From Cytophagales bacterium (GTDB lineage Bacteria; Bacteroidota; Bacteroidia; Cytophagales; Cyclobacteriaceae): 5,629 bases of DNA. The stretch's first letter is position 1; every line of letters begins with the position of its first letter. The position numbers and the translations under genes were made by a program. The stretch is taken from positions 1-5,629 of the forward strand of contig JAJCYL010000323.1 of the NCBI GenBank assembly GCA_029262955.1, given 5' to 3'. The notes under the pieces are model-generated. The model was not told the DNA's origin. It worked only from the letters and a program-made list of their open reading frames with translations, and ran no database searches. Of the stretch, positions 1-5,629 are shown piece by piece.

Positions 1-1797
1 CTTACCAGCCGTCATCATCAAATCGGCTAATTCGTCAATTACTAAAACAATGTATGGCAGAAACTTATGACCTTGTTTTGGGTTAAGTCTTCGATGTATA
101 AACTTTTCGTTGTACTCTTTAATATTTCTACATGCCGCATCTTTCATTAAGTCATATCGATTATCCATCTCTATGCATAAGGAATTTAGCGTATGAACTA
201 CTTTCTTCGTATCTGTTATTATCGCTTCTTCGCTATCTGGCAGTTTAGCTAAAAAATGTCTTTCAATGGTATTAAAAAGAGTGAGCTCAACTTTTTTGGG
301 GTCGACTAAGACAAATTTCAATTGTGATGGATGCTTTTTATAGATCAAGCTTGTAAGCATGACATTCAACCCGACCGATTTACCCTGACCAGTCGCTCCA
401 GCCATCAGGAGGTGCGGCATCTTTGCCAAATCGGTAATGTAGACTTCATTGGAAATGGTTTTACCGAGAATTACTGGTAACGCCATATCACTCTTCATAA
501 ATTTTTCAGTGGTTACCACAGACCTCATGCTCACCAATTCCCGATTCTTATTGGGCACCTCAATACCAATGGTGCCCTTACCGGGTATGGGAGCAATTAT
601 TCTAATGCCCAGTGCAGCCAGACTCAGTGCAATGTCGTCTTCAAGATTTTTAATCTTAGAAATTTTGACACCAGCCTCCGGAACAATCTCATATAAAGTT
701 ACTGTAGGCCCAATCGTTGCTTTGATAGTCGAGATCCCAATCTTGAAGTTTATAAGGGTCTCAATGATCTTGTCTTTATTCTGCTCTAATTCATCTTTGG
801 TGACTTGTACCTTCCGATTGGGATATTCATCTAATAGTTCAGGAGTTGGATATTTGTAGCTCCCAAGATCCAATGTTGGATCGTAATTCTCTAGTTTATC
901 AGCCTTACTCTCCTTAACAGTTTCATTCACCTCTAAATCAATATTCTCCTCTTCCTTAGCCTCCACCTCTATTGGTTCCTTGATAATTGGCTCCTCTTCA
1001 ATTGTTTTATCAATTTCAAGGGTCAATTCGGGCTTGGACTCTTCTTTCACGTCCTTCTTTTTTCCAGCGTCTAGCTCGATCTCTCTTAAAACTTCCTCAA
1101 TTCTTTTATCATCCTCCTCATCCTGTTCCTCAACAATCACCCCGGTGTTTTCAGTGGTTACACCGTCCTCAGCTCGAAGTTCGTCATCCTGCCTGTTAAA
1201 GGGCATGGTTACATTAAAGAAGTACACAATAAAACCCAACAGTCCAATTGCCAAAAACAAGAATGTTCCCCAGCCCAAAATGCTATTCAAAATTATTGCC
1301 AACTCATAGCCAGTCCCTCCGCTGATAAATCCCCACTCGCTAACTTCGTCGGAAGCAAGCAAAAGATTTCCGGTGAGAATACTGATCCAAAAAAGAAAAA
1401 AGAGAATAAAATATATGCTGCGGTTTAGCGGTAAGAGCATCTTGTTGAAGATTATCTTATAGCCTAAGATAAACATCAACGGGGGCAGCAGAAATGAAGC
1501 CACTCCAAAGGTTTTAAAGATGAAAAAGTGTGATAGATATGCTCCAAGCAGTCCTAACCAATTTTCTACCTCCTGACCTGAGGTTACCAAACTGTTTTCC
1601 GTTGCTGCCACTACACTCTGGTCAGCTTTTCCGGTAAAGAGATAAGAAATAAACGCTATGACTAAAAACAGGCTGAATCCAAGTAAGAAAAATCCGCTGA
1701 CCAGTTGGAACCTCCTATCCTTCAGAAAACTTAGATTTAACTTTAGGGACCTTTTGGAACCTTTGGACGATTTACTCTTATAAGTATTCTTAGCCAT
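1..1797 (-). CDS. ftsK: DNA translocase FtsK/SpoIIIE family (N-terminal 599 residues; C-terminus beyond window)
   Basis: FtsK is a hexameric ATP-driven pump at the division septum that moves chromosome ends and supports dimer resolution. The ATG at 1795-1797 opens a frame that stays open for 599 codons to the left edge. A basic N-terminus (residues 1-29) precedes about four membrane segments (roughly 31-54, 81-113, 126-143 and 164-196). A very acidic Glu/Asp/Lys-rich linker follows (about 200-300), then the alpha domain (about 315-430). The motor domain shows Walker A GATGQGKS at 467-474 (nt 376-399), DPKKVELT at 499-506, MDNRYDLMKDA near 544-554, and Walker B (VLVIDELADLM, Asp588-Glu589; nt 31-54). 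Bacteroidota FtsK proteins are usually 800-plus residues, so the end of the motor and the DNA-reading gamma domain are missing only because the window ends. The start is supported by the basic leader before the first membrane helix and the A-rich GAAGAAAGA just upstream. No frameshift or missing motif is seen. Confidence 0.96.
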   Translation of the reverse strand, partial: MAKNTYKSKSSKGSKRSLKLNLSFLKDRRFQLVSGFFLLGFSLFLVIAFISYLFTGKADQSVVAATENSLVTSGQEVENWLGLLGAYLSHFFIFKTFGVASFLLPPLMFILGYKIIFNKMLLPLNRSIYFILFFLFWISILTGNLLLASDEVSEWGFISGGTGYELAIILNSILGWGTFLFLAIGLLGFIVYFFNVTMPFNRQDDELRAEDGVTTENTGVIVEEQDEEDDKRIEEVLREIELDAGKKKDVKEESKPELTLEIDKTIEEEPIIKEPIEVEAKEEENIDLEVNETVKESKADKLENYDPTLDLGSYKYPTPELLDEYPNRKVQVTKDELEQNKDKIIETLINFKIGISTIKATIGPTVTLYEIVPEAGVKISKIKNLEDDIALSLAALGIRIIAPIPGKGTIGIEVPNKNRELVSMRSVVTTEKFMKSDMALPVILGKTISNEVYITDLAKMPHLLMAGATGQGKSVGLNVMLTSLIYKKHPSQLKFVLVDPKKVELTLFNTIERHFLAKLPDSEEAIITDTKKVVHTLNSLCIEMDNRYDLMKDAACRNIKEYNEKFIHRRLNPKQGHKFLPYIVLVIDELADLMMTAGK

Positions 1798-1810
1798 TCT
1801 TTCTTCGTGG

Positions 1811-1842
1811 CAAAAGTAAATAAAGCTAATTAATCAAACGTA
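1811..1842 (-). promoter_or_regulatory. Candidate ftsK promoter (Bacteroidota TAnnTTTG-type -7 elements)
   Basis: Read on the minus strand, two octamers match the Bacteroidota -7 consensus TAnnTTTG: TACGTTTG (1842-1835) and TACTTTTG followed by CC (1818-1811), both within 50 bp of the ftsK ATG. The TTTG of the first lies 16 bp before the second and could serve as its -33 element, slightly short of the usual spacing of about 17-23. An A-rich run (1880-1861) lies just upstream and could act like an UP element. If the inner octamer is used, the leader would be very short. The match is by eye in AT-rich DNA, so it is tentative. Confidence 0.35.
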
Positions 1843-1908
1843 TGAGAATCAGTCTATTAATTTTTTCTTTACTTTTTTTTCTGCAGCCAGCCAATCCTAA
1901 CTATTTAA

Positions 1909-1937
1909 AGATAGTAATAGATAGTAATAGATAGTAA
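1909..1937. repeat. 10-bp tandem repeat, about 2.9 copies
   Basis: The unit ATAGTAATAG occurs in full at 1911-1920 and 1921-1930. It is followed by the first seven bases at 1931-1937 and preceded by the last two at 1909-1910. It lies between the end of the 260-residue protein gene and the ftsK promoter region. The period is close to one DNA helical turn. On either strand the unit is rich in stop triplets (TAG, TAA), so it is not coding. It could be a slippage product or a phased protein-binding site; nothing here decides which. Confidence 0.8.
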
Positions 1938-2016
1938 AGATTAGAATTAAGTGCTTGAATAGCCATTTCACAATTTGGATATGCTATCGCACATAATAAT
2001 AAGTGAAATCGGATTA

Positions 2017-2799
2017 TTAATAGACCCTTACGATTTCCAGGGCGCTCTCTTTAGACATGGGAACGTACTTGCATTCTTCGTATTTATAGAAATGCACCCC
2101 CATTATTAGTAACAGTCCGGCAGAGTTAGGTACACCCATACCATTGTTTACTGATAACTGAGAAGTTATAGGTTGAATTGGAATTTTAAGAATAGGCAAC
2201 ATCTGACTATAAAACTCAGATTTCTTACCATGAAATTTCTTACTAACCGGTCGGTATCCTTGCTCACTATCAAATTCAAAATCAGATAATGCTACCAACT
2301 GTGCGTATAGCTTGAAATGACTTGCTTCTTTTGGTGCGGTTAATTTTTCTCTTGGAATAAATGCCGGATAATGAAGAATCAAATGGCCTCTATTCGAACC
2401 ATTCTTTATAAAATATTTTGCTTTGAAGACGTCGTGAAACGGATGTTCGCTATTAAACTCAAATCCATTTAGAGCTTCTCCGAATTTGCTGAATAAAAAT
2501 GCATTGTGACCAGCTTTTTGCCTTCCTGTTTTTGCGATATCTCTAAACTTCGACTTTAGTCTTTGCGAAACGTAACTTTCACAGACGTTTGCCATGCCAT
2601 TGGTAAATGAACATCGCAATTCTCTGGTAAGGTTTGAAACGGTGGTGGTCAAATCTGCCTTCTTAGATTCAATATGACTTGAATCACTTTCAGTCAACGA
2701 GTGATCCTCATTGAGTGATATTCCGAATTTATCTAAGGTGTTAAATTGTACGCTTTGTGGGAGGTCAAGCTGCTGGTTGATTTCTAAATTTCTGGCCAT
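2017..2799 (-). CDS. Hypothetical protein, 260 residues, probably cytosolic
   Basis: I cannot assign a function. The frame runs from ATG at 2797-2799 to TAA at 2017-2019, with an A-rich leader (CTATTAAA) and no Shine-Dalgarno. There is no signal peptide or membrane segment. Residues 1-55 are polar and Ser/Asp/Glu/Thr-rich and look disordered. Residues 58-130 are basic and helical-looking (RELRCSFTNGM, SQRLKSKFRDIAK) and lead to ALNGFEFNSEHPF (109-121). The C-terminal half alternates hydrophobic strands: GHLILHYPAFIP (138-149), SHFKLYAQLVALSDFEF (160-176) and AGLLLIMGVHFYKY (227-240), ending in ALEIVRVY. The cysteines (63, 73, 243) form no metal motif. From memory, the central 'GFEFN', the 'AP..A.HF.L' and the final 'L.LG..FY......AL.IV.V' pattern resemble a Bacteroidota-restricted family of uncharacterised proteins of 200-260 residues, but its usual N-terminal part is not evident here. 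That link is weak. It is probably transcribed alone. Confidence 0.8.
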   Translation of the reverse strand: MARNLEINQQLDLPQSVQFNTLDKFGISLNEDHSLTESDSSHIESKKADLTTTVSNLTRELRCSFTNGMANVCESYVSQRLKSKFRDIAKTGRQKAGHNAFLFSKFGEALNGFEFNSEHPFHDVFKAKYFIKNGSNRGHLILHYPAFIPREKLTAPKEASHFKLYAQLVALSDFEFDSEQGYRPVSKKFHGKKSEFYSQMLPILKIPIQPITSQLSVNNGMGVPNSAGLLLIMGVHFYKYEECKYVPMSKESALEIVRVY

Positions 2800-2950
2800 T
2801 TTAATAGTTGGGTAATAAGTCGGTGACTTTGTCTACATCTACAAGATTTTAGTTAAAAGCATTAGTTAACTTTCACTTTGTTAAATAACTTATTGTCAAG
2901 GAGTAAAAGCAAGCTTTGAATATGGTAAAAATTTCGTGATATCGCAAACC

Positions 2951-2960
2951 ATTGATCAAT
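2951..2960. repeat. Palindrome ATTGATCAAT, copy 1
   Basis: This is a perfect 10-bp self-complementary sequence, identical to the copy at 3015-3024 and followed by A in both cases (11 bp shared). Centre-to-centre distance is 64 bp, close to six helical turns, so both copies would face the same side of the DNA. It is a plausible operator half of a looped or cooperative site; the regulator is unknown. Confidence 0.6.
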
Positions 2961-3014
2961 ATTTTTTTGGACAAAGCCAATATTTAATTGTTTAATTCGT
3001 ATTTGATGAAAATT

Positions 3015-3024
3015 ATTGATCAAT
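3015..3024. repeat. Palindrome ATTGATCAAT, copy 2
   Basis: This second perfect copy of the 10-bp palindrome lies about 49 bp before the ATG of the small lipoprotein gene, where an operator or activator site near its promoter could sit. Flanking bases differ from copy 1 on the left (TT against CC), so the conserved core is the palindrome itself plus the following A. Confidence 0.6.
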
Positions 3025-3072
3025 AGTGCTTACTATTAATAAAATAGTGAACCAATCCACCCAGAATTGAAA

Positions 3073-3255
3073 ATGAATATTCGCATTGCTAATAGATTGA
3101 TGTATGGATTTCTCATCGTCATTATGATGTTGCCCATCTATTCCTGTGCCTCAAGGATTAAGACTGTGAAACCAAAAACCCGGGCCAGGTTTTACAAGCC
3201 AAACTCAGATAGAAATAAAAAAAGAGTTAAGACGGTAAGGATGCGCAATCTCTAA
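3073..3255 (+). CDS. Small, very basic putative lipoprotein (60 residues)
   Basis: This short gene encodes no protein I recognise. The N-terminus has a classical lipoprotein signal: a basic start (MNIRIANR), a hydrophobic core (about 9-22, LMYGFLIVIMMLPI) and a lipobox-like end IYSC with Cys25 as the expected lipidation site. Tyr at -2 is not the commonest residue but is tolerated. The mature part is only 36 residues, with 14 Lys/Arg and a single acidic residue (Asp46). It contains an 8-residue internal repeat: RIKTVKPK (28-35) and RVKTVRMR (51-58). I chose ATG at 3073 over the in-frame TTG two codons upstream because ATG is far commoner and follows an A-rich GAATTGAAA leader. The ggt start lies 62 bp after its stop, on the same strand. 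Its strong charge suggests contact with an anionic envelope polymer, but this is inference. Confidence 0.7.
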   Translation: MNIRIANRLMYGFLIVIMMLPIYSCASRIKTVKPKTRARFYKPNSDRNKKRVKTVRMRNL

Positions 3256-3263
3256 TCATCTTT

Positions 3264-3283
3264 GAAAAAGTTCTGGCTTTTTC
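3264..3283 (+). terminator. Weak hairpin between lipoprotein gene and ggt
   Basis: GAAAAAG (3264-3270) and CTTTTTC (3277-3283) form a perfect 7-bp inverted repeat around a 6-base loop (TTCTGG), 8 bp after the lipoprotein stop codon. The stem has only two G-C pairs and no U-run follows outside the stem, so it would be at best a leaky terminator or an mRNA-end stabiliser. Chance occurrence in AT-rich DNA is possible. Confidence 0.3.
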
Positions 3284-3298
3284 TCAGCTTTATCTCAG
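3277..3298. repeat. 11-bp imperfect tandem repeat upstream of ggt
   Basis: CTTTTTCTCAG (3277-3287) is followed at once by CTTTATCTCAG (3288-3298), identical at 10 of 11 positions. The pair ends 19 bp before the ggt ATG, and its first copy overlaps the right arm of the hairpin. It lies in what would be the ggt leader or promoter region. Function is unknown. Confidence 0.65.
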
Positions 3299-3317
3299 AA
3301 TTGTAATTGAAAAATTC

Positions 3318-5030
3318 ATGAAGCTACTACTAACCGTATCAATTAGTATTTTACTAATCTTCGGGTGTTCCAAACCCCCACAAAATATTTCTAATAACAG
3401 TACAGAAACTGTACTGGGAACCATTGGAGATTCTGCCATGGTCGCCTCTGCACACCCTATTGCCTCACAAGTTGGTGCCGACATCATGAAAAATGGTGGC
3501 AATGCCTTCGACGCGGCAATTGCCGTGCAATTTGCGTTGGCTGTTGTTTATCCGGTTGCCGGTAATATCGGTGGTGGCGGATTTGCTGTCATCCGTGAAA
3601 GTAACGGAAACGTCGCATCGCTGGACTTCAGAGAAAAGGCCCCTAAGTCTGCTTCAAAAGATATGTATCTCGACAGTGAAGGGAATGTGATCAAGGGAAA
3701 AAGCACAATCGGCCGATTAGCTTGTGGGGTTCCTGGTTCAGTTGATGGTATGTTCGAATTGCACAAAAAATACGGATCCATGCCAATGGATCAACTTATT
3801 CAACCAGCAATAATTTTGGCTGATGGAGGATTCCCATTAACCCAAAACGAGGCGTCAAATCTGAATCGATTCCAGGAGGAATTCAAAATGCAGAATAATT
3901 GGGATTTACCGACTATGAGAGAGTCGCCATGGAAAGAAGGGGAAACCATGTTTTACAAAGATTTGGCGGTCACTTTGGCCATCATTCGAGACTTTGGTAA
4001 AGAAGGTTTTTATGAAGGCATTGTGGCTGACCAAATAGTTAAAGACGTTCAGAGTGGCGGCGGGTTGATCACTATGGATGATTTAGCCACTTATGAGAGT
4101 AAATGGCGTGAGCCCTTAGTCGGTAATTATAGAAATCACAAGATCATCTCAATGCCCCCTCCCTCTAGTGGAGGAATTGCTTTACTCCAACTGTTGCAGG
4201 GCACTGAAGATTACCCGATAGGTACATGGGGACATAACAGTGCAAAAGCAATTCATACCATGACTGAATTAGAGAGAAGGGTTTACGCCGACAGAGCGAC
4301 TTATCTTGGAGATCCTGATTTTTATGATGTTCCTCAGGAGATGCTCCTTTCAGAGTCATACAATGAAGAGCGTTTCTTAGACATTTCAGCAAAGAGCAAA
4401 ACACCTTCCAGTGAAATTAAAGAGGGAAATGTTGAAATGATTGAAAGTGTTGAAACAACACATTTTTCAGTGGTAGATGTGGACGGTAATTCGATAGCCA
4501 TAACTACCACTCTTAATGGCTACTTTGGCAATAAGGTAATGGTAAAGGGAGCCGGTTTTTTCCTGAACAATGAAATGGATGATTTTAGTGCAAAACCAGG
4601 GGTGCCTAATCAGTTCGGCCTGGTAGGTGCCGAGGCCAACGCAGTTGCGCCGGAGAAGAGAATGCTCAGTTCGATGACTCCTACCATTGTTGAAAAAGAT
4701 GGTGAGCTCTTGATGGTTGTCGGAACGCCAGGGGGATCTACAATTATTACCAGCGTATATCAAACGATACTCAATGTGATTGATCATGAAATGACAATGC
4801 AAGAAGCCGTGAATGCTGAAAAATTTCATCATCAATGGTTACCAGACCTCATCTTGATTGAAGAAAATAGATTCGCTGAAAATGTTGTGGATGATCTTAC
4901 CAGTATGGGACACGTGATTGATGTGAGAAAACAACTCGGTAAAATGGATTGCATATTAGTGCACCCTGACGGTACTCTTGAAGGAGGGTCAGACTACACC
5001 CGAGGTGATAATACTTCTATAGGTTTTTAA
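3318..5030 (+). CDS. ggt: Gamma-glutamyltransferase, probable lipoprotein
   Basis: GGT cleaves the gamma-glutamyl bond of glutathione and similar peptides, passing the glutamyl group to water or to another amino acid or peptide. The 570-residue length is normal for the family. Residues 1-17 form a lipoprotein signal ending in IFGC (Cys17), and no acidic surface-export motif follows, so a periplasm-facing membrane anchor is likely; E. coli GGT is soluble. By alignment from memory with E. coli GGT, the conserved residues are present: Arg105 in LDFREKAP (E. coli Arg114), the self-cleavage site Glu379/Thr380 in ETTHFSVVD (Thr391), Thr398 and Asn400 in TTTLN, Asp422 in MDDFSAKPG (Asp433), Ser451-Ser452 in LSSMTPTIV, and Gly472-Gly473 in TPGGS. 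Subunits would be about 363 and 191 residues. The lid loop KPGVPNQFGLVG is present, with Phe433 where E. coli has Tyr444. The ATG follows AAAAATTC without a Shine-Dalgarno. The S58 peptidase gene starts 2 bp after the stop codon. Confidence 0.96.
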   Translation: MKLLLTVSISILLIFGCSKPPQNISNNSTETVLGTIGDSAMVASAHPIASQVGADIMKNGGNAFDAAIAVQFALAVVYPVAGNIGGGGFAVIRESNGNVASLDFREKAPKSASKDMYLDSEGNVIKGKSTIGRLACGVPGSVDGMFELHKKYGSMPMDQLIQPAIILADGGFPLTQNEASNLNRFQEEFKMQNNWDLPTMRESPWKEGETMFYKDLAVTLAIIRDFGKEGFYEGIVADQIVKDVQSGGGLITMDDLATYESKWREPLVGNYRNHKIISMPPPSSGGIALLQLLQGTEDYPIGTWGHNSAKAIHTMTELERRVYADRATYLGDPDFYDVPQEMLLSESYNEERFLDISAKSKTPSSEIKEGNVEMIESVETTHFSVVDVDGNSIAITTTLNGYFGNKVMVKGAGFFLNNEMDDFSAKPGVPNQFGLVGAEANAVAPEKRMLSSMTPTIVEKDGELLMVVGTPGGSTIITSVYQTILNVIDHEMTMQEAVNAEKFHHQWLPDLILIEENRFAENVVDDLTSMGHVIDVRKQLGKMDCILVHPDGTLEGGSDYTRGDNTSIGF

Positions 5031-5032
5031 CT

Positions 5033-5629
5033 ATGAGATCTATAGCCATTGTCCTTTTGGTTACTCTCTACAGTTACACCCAAGCTCAAAATGACAGAGC
5101 TCGGGACTATGGTATTGAAATTGGAATCCTTAAACCTGGCGAACTAAACACCATCACTGATGTTCCGGGTGTGCTTGTTGGTCACCACACATTGAATGAG
5201 GGAGATAATATCCGAACCGGAGTAACCGCAATTCTTCCACACGGTGGTAATATATTTCAACAGAAAGTTCCAGCTGCTATTTTCCTGGGAAATGGTTTTG
5301 GTAAACTAATGGGATATTCACAGGTGGAAGAGCTAGGTAATCTTGAAACTCCTATAATACTCACCAATACCTTGAGTGTCCCTACTGCTGCTAATGCGCT
5401 AATCAAATATACGCTCTCTCAAGAGGGCAATGAAGATGTTAGATCGGTGAATGCTGTTGTGGGTGAAACCAATGACTCTTTTCTAAATGACATTCGAGGT
5501 CTTCATGTCAAGGAAGGGCATGTCCTCAAAGCAATTGAGGATGCAAAAAGTAAAGTAACCACGGAAGGTAACATTGGAGCAGGTACTGGCACCGTTTGTT
5601 TTGGTTTTAAAGGTGGCATTGGTACAGCC
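5033..5629 (+). CDS. P1/S58 family aminopeptidase, DmpA-like, exported (N-terminal 199 residues; runs off window)
   Basis: DmpA/BapA-type enzymes (MEROPS S58) remove N-terminal residues from short peptides, amides or beta-peptides and mature by self-cleavage before a catalytic Ser. A Sec signal peptide is visible (residues 1-18, hydrophobic IAIVLLVTLY, likely cut at TQA|Q). The mature start carries family hallmarks: RDYGIEIG (24-31), NTITDVPGVLVGHHTL (39-54), GVTAILPHGG (63-72), AAIFLGNGFGK (81-91), LTNTLSVPTAANAL (110-123), the GETNDSFLNDIRG block (144-156), and NIGAGTG with CFGFKGGIGTA (180-199). The nucleophile Ser usually lies some tens of residues further on, so it is outside the window and activity cannot be judged. 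Family members are about 350-400 residues. The ATG begins 2 bp after the ggt stop, so co-transcription, and perhaps translational coupling, is likely. Substrates cannot be told from sequence. Confidence 0.93.
   Translation, partial: MRSIAIVLLVTLYSYTQAQNDRARDYGIEIGILKPGELNTITDVPGVLVGHHTLNEGDNIRTGVTAILPHGGNIFQQKVPAAIFLGNGFGKLMGYSQVEELGNLETPIILTNTLSVPTAANALIKYTLSQEGNEDVRSVNAVVGETNDSFLNDIRGLHVKEGHVLKAIEDAKSKVTTEGNIGAGTGTVCFGFKGGIGTA

Larger units (their letters stand above)
1798..2016. other. Intergenic region upstream of ftsK
   Basis: This 219-bp stretch separates two genes of the same strand. It holds, in minus-strand order: an A/T-only 7-bp inverted repeat (2019-2013 with 2000-1994) overlapping the stop codon of the upstream gene, the 10-bp tandem repeat, a near-continuous A-tract (1880-1861), and the candidate -7 octamers of ftsK. 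There is no GC-rich hairpin with a U-tract, so no intrinsic terminator can be called. The length and the promoter-like elements suggest ftsK has its own promoter. Confidence 0.6.
2800..3072. promoter_or_regulatory. Divergent intergenic region with paired palindromes
   Basis: This AT-rich 273-bp gap lies between the minus-strand 260-residue gene and the plus-strand lipoprotein gene, so promoters for both should be here. I found no clean TAnnTTTG octamer in either direction. It does contain two identical ATTGATCAAT palindromes, three GTTAA pentamers at 2852, 2865 and 2880 (the second within GTTAAC, the third within GTTA-AA-TAAC), and a short AAAGC-AA-GCTTT inverted repeat (2906-2917). CAATATTT also recurs in the same orientation in the 2957-2986 interval. 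No open frame of convincing length or RNA gene is visible. A regulatory role is inferred from position and symmetry only. Confidence 0.5.

Noticed and set aside
449..1309. Plus-strand open frames at 449-859, 980-1309 and 987-1199
   Set aside because: They lie opposite the ftsK coding strand; their Ser/Leu/Pro-rich translations are the antisense of the acidic linker and motor domain.
1994..2019. Inverted repeat TAATAAT/ATTATTA as a terminator of the 260-residue gene
   Set aside because: The stem is made only of A-T pairs, overlaps the stop codon and has no U-tract, so it is not convincing.
2852..2889. Three GTTAA pentamers (2852, 2865, 2880) as an operator cluster
   Set aside because: Pentamers of this composition are expected often in such AT-rich DNA, and the spacings of 13 and 15 bp are irregular.
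2951..3024. ATTGATCAAT copies as FNR/CRP-type boxes
   Set aside because: The FNR consensus needs four bases between TTGAT and ATCAA; here the half-sites overlap with no spacer.
3067..3072. TTG at 3067 as start of the small lipoprotein
   Set aside because: It adds only two residues and an ATG follows directly at 3073; a rare start codon is not needed.
3290..4835. Open frames inside ggt: 3290-3502, 3548-3781, 4165-4404 and 4467-4835 on the minus strand, 3493-3690 on the plus strand
   Set aside because: All overlap the full-length ggt frame, whose catalytic motifs are intact; none encodes a recognisable motif.
5033..5629. S58 peptidase as a truncated or broken gene
   Set aside because: The frame is open to the last base with all expected N-terminal motifs; it is cut only by the window edge.
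1..5629. CRISPR array, insertion sequence, tRNA or rRNA
   Set aside because: No regularly spaced long repeats, transposase frame, terminal inverted repeats or recognisable RNA-gene motifs were seen on either strand.

Overview
This AT-rich window most likely comes from the Bacteroidota, probably a free-living Cytophagales-type bacterium. No start codon is preceded by a clear AGGAGG-type Shine-Dalgarno sequence; the starts follow A-rich leaders instead. The one promoter-like signal fits the Bacteroidota -7 element TAnnTTTG, and the FtsK and GGT proteins look like those of that phylum. Taxonomy is inferred, because the window holds no rRNA or tRNA.

Layout. Positions 1-1797 (minus strand) hold the first 599 codons of an FtsK/SpoIIIE DNA translocase, covering the membrane domain, acidic linker, alpha domain and the Walker A and B motifs. 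The rest lies beyond the left edge. Positions 1798-2016 are non-coding and hold an A-tract, candidate -7 elements for ftsK and a 10-bp tandem repeat. Positions 2017-2799 (minus) encode a 260-residue cytosolic-looking protein of unknown function. Positions 2800-3072 form a divergent intergenic region carrying two identical 10-bp palindromes. Plus-strand genes follow: a 60-residue, very basic putative lipoprotein (3073-3255), a lipoprotein-type gamma-glutamyltransferase (3318-5030) and, 2 bp after its stop codon, the first 199 codons of an exported DmpA/S58-type (P1 family) aminopeptidase (5033 to the right edge).

How the genes fit together. The minus-strand part combines chromosome segregation and division (FtsK) with an unknown protein. 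The plus-strand part is a cell-envelope peptide-breakdown unit. GGT removes gamma-glutamyl groups from glutathione-like peptides, and the S58 enzyme is a candidate for taking amino acids off the remaining short peptides. Both families mature by self-cleavage that exposes a catalytic N-terminal Thr or Ser. The small lipoprotein lies upstream on the same strand, separated by 62 bp that contain a weak hairpin and an 11-bp imperfect tandem repeat, so its membership of the unit is uncertain.

I see no mobile element, CRISPR array, tRNA or rRNA. I did not find convincing evidence of a new multi-gene system. The most unusual items are the paired palindromes, the basic mini-lipoprotein with an internal repeat, and the unrecognised 260-residue protein.
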